The notes below the pieces were generated by a model, which was given only the letters and a program-made list of their open reading frames with translations, searched no databases and was not told the origin of the DNA. Of a stretch of 32,839 nt of DNA, positions 30,252 through 32,839 are shown piece after piece. The DNA lies in contig JBKJVQ010000137.1 in the NCBI GenBank assembly GCA_046717125.1, forward strand, positions 1 through 32,839, written 5' to 3'. The stretch is from JBKJVQ01 sp046717125. Its GTDB lineage: Bacteria > Pseudomonadota > Alphaproteobacteria > Rhizobiales > Methyloligellaceae. The position numbers were made by a program, and so were the translations under genes. Position 1 is the stretch's first letter. Each line of letters begins with the position of its first letter.

Positions 30252-30599
30252 TCAGACGCGCGGCGCCGGCGGGCTATGAGCGGGCTGTTCGGATTTGTAT
30301 AACTGCGCTTCGAGGCGGCCCGTCTCGCTGCGCAGTTCTGCGGCTTCACGTCCGCGGTCGCGTGCGGCCTTGCGCCATTTCCCCTGGCTGAGCCAGGTTA
30401 TCAGGCCGCCCAGAACGAGTCCCAGCGCAAGCACCGAAAACAAAATCAGGAACAGCGGCGCTTCGAGAAAGAGGCTGGTTTCCGCCGGGCGAAACGGGTC
30501 CAGCGTCAGGCGCACCGGCTCCCGATTGGCGACGCCGAACGCGACCATCAGCACGCCCAGCGGCACGATGATAAAAATCAAAAAGAGCTGACGCCCCAT
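30252..30599 (-). CDS. LapA-domain (DUF1049) small membrane protein
   Basis: A 115-residue protein. ATG 30599 is preferred because it leads straight into the first membrane helix (FLIFIIVPLGVLMVAFGVANR); GTG 30650 would add 17 residues. Two helices (the second around FLILFSVLALGLVLGGLITWL) enclose a short loop with the characteristic ANREPVRLTLDPF, and a basic coiled-coil-like tail follows (RDRGREAAELRSETGRLEAQ). In enterobacteria LapA works with LapB in controlling LPS synthesis; no LapB is nearby, so only the domain name is safe. Its place between ihfB and trpF is typical for Hyphomicrobiales. Confidence 0.85.
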   Translation of the reverse strand: MGRQLFLIFIIVPLGVLMVAFGVANREPVRLTLDPFRPAETSLFLEAPLFLILFSVLALGLVLGGLITWLSQGKWRKAARDRGREAAELRSETGRLEAQLYKSEQPAHSPPAPRV

Positions 30600-30684
30600 A
30601 TGCGATCCGTTCCGGATGACCTGGATCACGATGACTTCGGATTTAACCACCCGACGTCATGAACGTGATCGAATTCAAGAGTTT

Positions 30685-30733
30685 GGAGCATGATGTCGTC
30701 CGAAAACGCTGCACATTTTTCGGCATATGCTCC
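30685..30733. repeat. Palindromic intergenic element (dispersed Hyphomicrobiales type)
   Basis: A two-tier hairpin: outer arms GGAGCAT (30685-30691) and ATGCTCC (30727-30733), inner arms CCGAAAA (30700-30706) and TTTTCGG (30717-30723). The layout GAGCATGATGTCGTCCGAAAA, hairpin turn, TTTTCGGCATatGCTC closely resembles a short palindrome repeated between genes in many Hyphomicrobiales genomes. It is the only copy in this window. It lies just past the ihfB stop and could also stop or stabilise that transcript. Confidence 0.6.
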
Positions 30734-30750
30734 GGACGCCGGCAGCCGGA

Positions 30751-31050
30751 CTACGCTGAGCCGCCCGTTCCGTTGCGGTTCAGGCGCTCCCGCAGCTCCT
30801 TGCCGGTCTTGAAGAAGGGCACGAACTTGTCCTCGACGAAAACATTGTCGCCGGTGCGGGGGTTCCGCCCCTGCCGCGCGGCACGGTGCTTCACGGTGAA
30901 CGCACCAAAGCCGCGCAGCTCGACGCGGTCGCCGCGCGCCAGCGCTCCGGTGATCTGGTCGAGTACGACGTTGACGATCCGCTCGACATCGCGATGGAAG
31001 AGATGCGGATTGGCGGATGCGATCTTCTGGATCAGCTCGGACTTGATCAT
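30751..31050 (-). CDS. ihfB: Integration host factor subunit beta
   Basis: A 99-residue DNA-bending protein of the HU/IHF family. ATG 31050, with AAGAGG 5 nt upstream, gives the usual start MIKSELIQKIASANPHL. Marks are VELRGFGAFTVKHR and GRNPRTGDNV (61-70) with the intercalating Pro64. The position after sppA and rpsA and the MIKSEL start favour the beta subunit over HU or IHF-alpha. It pairs with IHF-alpha to bend DNA sharply at promoters, origins and recombination sites. Its start is 38 bp after the sppA stop. Confidence 0.94.
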   Translation of the reverse strand: MIKSELIQKIASANPHLFHRDVERIVNVVLDQITGALARGDRVELRGFGAFTVKHRAARQGRNPRTGDNVFVEDKFVPFFKTGKELRERLNRNGTGGSA

Positions 31051-31088
31051 GCCGCCTCTTGACGATGGAGCGAAATAATCCCGCAGGA

Positions 31089-32048
31089 TCAGGGCGCTGA
31101 AGGGTGCCAAAGCGAAACCAGACCGTCAAGGCGCACGGTTTCGAGCGACCGCAGCGCGCGTTCGACGAGCGGGCCGGGGATACCCAGAAGCGATGCGGTC
31201 CGGCCCACAAACGACAGGAACGTCCAGTCGTCGCTGTCGCTCGGCTTCCACTTGCGCACCTTCAGGCCCGAACCGATCTTGCGCTCCTTCTCGAGCCAGT
31301 CCCTGGCGTCGCGCTCAGCGCCGATTTGATCGACCAGCTTGAGCTCGACGGCCTGCCGTCCGGTATAGACGCGCCCCTCCGTAAGGCCAGGGATGGAGGC
31401 GGGATCGATCTTGCGCCGGTCCGTGACAAGCCCCAGGAACCATTTCTGGCTGTCGTCGATCATCTCCTGCGCAACGCGCCTTCCCTCCTCGCTTAAGGGC
31501 TCGAACGGATTGGGCACGGCTTTGAGGTCGCCCGACTTGATCTGGTCGACCTTGATGCCGAGCGAGGCCAGCGCATCGTTGATCTGGGCCCATTGCATGA
31601 TGACGCCGACCGATCCGGTAATGGTCGAGCCGCGCACGAAGATACGGTCGGTTGCGACCGCGGTCATGTAAGCCGCCGATGTCGCCATCGTGCCGCAAAT
31701 GGCGACGACGGGCTTGGATTTGCGCAGGCGGGTGATCGAATCGAACAGCGCTTCTCCGCCGGTGGTCGTGCCGCCGGGACTGTTGATGTCGAGGATAACG
31801 CCTTTGACGAGCTTTGAGTCGCGAACCCTGTCGAGCACGCGCAGAAGCTCATCGTCATCGGTGATGACGCCGGAAATTTCCACCTTGGCGATATGCGGCC
31901 GGTAAGATGCGGCGTCCGGCAGGCCGTTGCCGCGCAGCGAAATCGCACCGATCATTAGAATCAGCGCGAAGATCGCGCCGAAGCGCCAGAACGAGACGCG
32001 GCGGCGCAAGCGCCGCCGTTCCACGATCCTGTCCGCATCCATGCTCAT
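31089..32048 (-). CDS. sppA: Signal peptide peptidase SppA, short form
   Basis: A 319-residue inner-membrane serine protease that clears cleaved signal peptides. One N-terminal helix (FGAIFALILMIGAISL) follows a basic cytoplasmic stretch (ERRRLRRRVSFWR). The catalytic domain has INSPGGTTTGGEALFD, the nucleophile Ser124 in MATSAAYMTA and the general-base Lys176 in KSGDLKAVPN; their spacing of 52 matches Ser147/Lys199 of the Bacillus enzyme. This is the single-domain form rather than the ~600-residue tandem form of E. coli. ATG 32048 (MSMDADRIV) is preferred over GTG 32057 and ATG 32042. It lies 39 bp after rpsA, with a small hairpin (32064-32078) but no T run in between. Confidence 0.93.
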   Translation of the reverse strand: MSMDADRIVERRRLRRRVSFWRFGAIFALILMIGAISLRGNGLPDAASYRPHIAKVEISGVITDDDELLRVLDRVRDSKLVKGVILDINSPGGTTTGGEALFDSITRLRKSKPVVAICGTMATSAAYMTAVATDRIFVRGSTITGSVGVIMQWAQINDALASLGIKVDQIKSGDLKAVPNPFEPLSEEGRRVAQEMIDDSQKWFLGLVTDRRKIDPASIPGLTEGRVYTGRQAVELKLVDQIGAERDARDWLEKERKIGSGLKVRKWKPSDSDDWTFLSFVGRTASLLGIPGPLVERALRSLETVRLDGLVSLWHPSAP

Positions 32049-32087
32049 CTGTTGCACCAGAGCGAGGGACGATGTCCCTGTTTGGCT

Positions 32088-32839
32088 CTATTCCTCGCTC
32101 TTCACCTTTGCCTTCGCCTTCGCGCGCGGCTTCGGCGCTTCTTCGTCCTCGTCCTCGGTTTCGTCCTGCGCCTTCTTCATGGCGGCGCCAAGGATGTCGC
32201 CAAGCGAGGCGCCGGAATCGGTCGAACCGAACTGCGCGACCGCTTCCTTCTCCTCGGCAAGTTCCAGCGCTTTGATCGAAACGCCAACCTTGCGCCCCGA
32301 GCGGTCGACCTGGGTGATGACCGCATCGACCTTTTCGCCGGCGGCGAACCTGTCGGGCCGTTGCTCGGAGCGTTCGCGCGAGAGGTCGGCGCGGCGGATG
32401 AACGACGTGATGTCGGTATCGGCGATGCGAACGTCGATGCCGCCGTCCTTGATCGCCATGACCTCGCACGTCACGTGCTGGCCCTTCCGCATCTTGGACT
32501 CGCCATCGCCCGCCGCGGCTCCGCCCTGCTGCAGGCCGAGCTGCTTGATGCCGAGCGAGATGCGCTCCTTCTCGGCATCGACTTCGAGTACGACGGCTTT
32601 GACCTCGTCGCCCTTATTGTAGTCCTTGATCGCTTCCTCGCCGGGCTTCTGCCAATCGAGGTCCGACAGGTGCACCATGACGTCGATGCCGCCGTCGAGT
32701 CCGACGAACAGGCCGAACTCGGTGATGTTGCGGACCTCGCCCTCGATCTCGGTGCCGGCCGGATGGGTTTCGACGAACTCATTCCAGGGATTGTCCTGGG
32801 TCTGCTTGATGCCGAGCGAGATGCGGCGCTTTTCAGTAT
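32088..32839 (-). CDS. rpsA: 30S ribosomal protein S1, C-terminal part (5' end outside window)
   Basis: The frame is open to the window edge and ends at TAG 32090-32088, giving the last ~250 residues. S1 brings mRNA to the 30S subunit. At least two S1 (OB-fold) repeats are visible: one with TEIEGEVRNITEFGLFVGLD and VMVHLSDLDW, the next with GQHVTCEVMAIKDGGIDVRI and SFIRRADLSRER. Each repeat ends in the usual linker (KRRISLGIKQ; KERISLGIKQLG). The C-terminus is a disordered acidic then basic tail (ETEDEDEEAPKPRAKAKAKV). Apparent starts inside the frame, such as ATG 32678, are internal Met codons. Confidence 0.96.
   Translation of the reverse strand, partial: TEKRRISLGIKQTQDNPWNEFVETHPAGTEIEGEVRNITEFGLFVGLDGGIDVMVHLSDLDWQKPGEEAIKDYNKGDEVKAVVLEVDAEKERISLGIKQLGLQQGGAAAGDGESKMRKGQHVTCEVMAIKDGGIDVRIADTDITSFIRRADLSRERSEQRPDRFAAGEKVDAVITQVDRSGRKVGVSIKALELAEEKEAVAQFGSTDSGASLGDILGAAMKKAQDETEDEDEEAPKPRAKAKAKVKSEE

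Noticed and set aside
32064..32078. Hairpin between rpsA and sppA as terminator
   Set aside because: AGGGAC/GTCCCT has a 3-nt loop and no T run on the reverse strand; read-through from rpsA to sppA is as likely.
1..32839. CRISPR arrays, tRNA/rRNA genes, insertion sequences, phage genes
   Set aside because: No regularly spaced repeats, no cloverleaf-like or rRNA sequence, no transposase or integrase motifs were seen.

Overview
The window is a gene-dense, GC-rich chromosomal segment of an alphaproteobacterium, most likely of the order Hyphomicrobiales (Rhizobiales). This rests on gene content and order: a ChvG-type kinase followed by a short HprK, an EIIA of the mannose family, HPr and ahcY; a DivL-like kinase with Tyr in the phospho-His position; a TsaE/AmgK fusion; addB-addA-trxA; and the convergent rpsA-sppA-ihfB-lapA-trpFBA-accD-folC block. 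No tRNA, rRNA, CRISPR array, insertion sequence or prophage was seen. Genus cannot be named from sequence alone.

Left part (1-5800), a mosaic of small transcription units. It opens with the 3' end of pheT. Then come a short exported Tyr/His/Cys-rich protein, a GMC-type FAD oxidoreductase, an exported MsrA, a TVP38/VTT membrane protein, a very basic exported 91-residue protein with a good EcfG-type (general stress) promoter, and two tandemly duplicated small exported proteins that share leader, ribosome-binding site and sequence. Several of these genes end in clear intrinsic terminators.

Middle (5863-13000). lepA is followed by an overlapping DUF4258/DUF2283 gene pair, a candidate toxin-antitoxin-like module. 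It sits where the response-regulator gene chvI would be expected upstream of chvG in many Hyphomicrobiales. chvG, hprK, the EIIA gene and the HPr gene follow with start/stop overlaps or a short gap and look like one operon joining envelope/acid sensing to the regulatory (sugar-transport-free) PTS. ahcY follows with its own promoter, whose -10 box and spacer are overlapped by a 20-bp inverted repeat, a probable operator.

Right-centre (13140-25030). divL, tsaE-amgK fusion, murU-like nucleotidyltransferase, addB, addA and trxA all run forward, mostly overlapping. They cover cell-cycle signalling, tRNA t6A synthesis, peptidoglycan (MurNAc) recycling, double-strand-break repair and redox control. 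A bidirectional terminator after trxA separates them from the converging reverse-strand block.

Right part (25033-32839, reverse strand). Read in transcription order: rpsA (partial), sppA, ihfB, a dispersed-type palindromic element, lapA-like gene, trpF, trpB, trpA, accD, folC. trpF/trpB and trpB/trpA overlap by 4 nt, so the late tryptophan genes are translationally coupled and sit beside fatty-acid (accD) and folate (folC) genes.

No single spectacular new system is visible. The points most worth following are the DUF4258/DUF2283 pair in place of chvI, the duplicated small secreted proteins, the EcfG-promoted basic exported protein, the ahcY operator, and the TsaE-AmgK fusion next to MurU.
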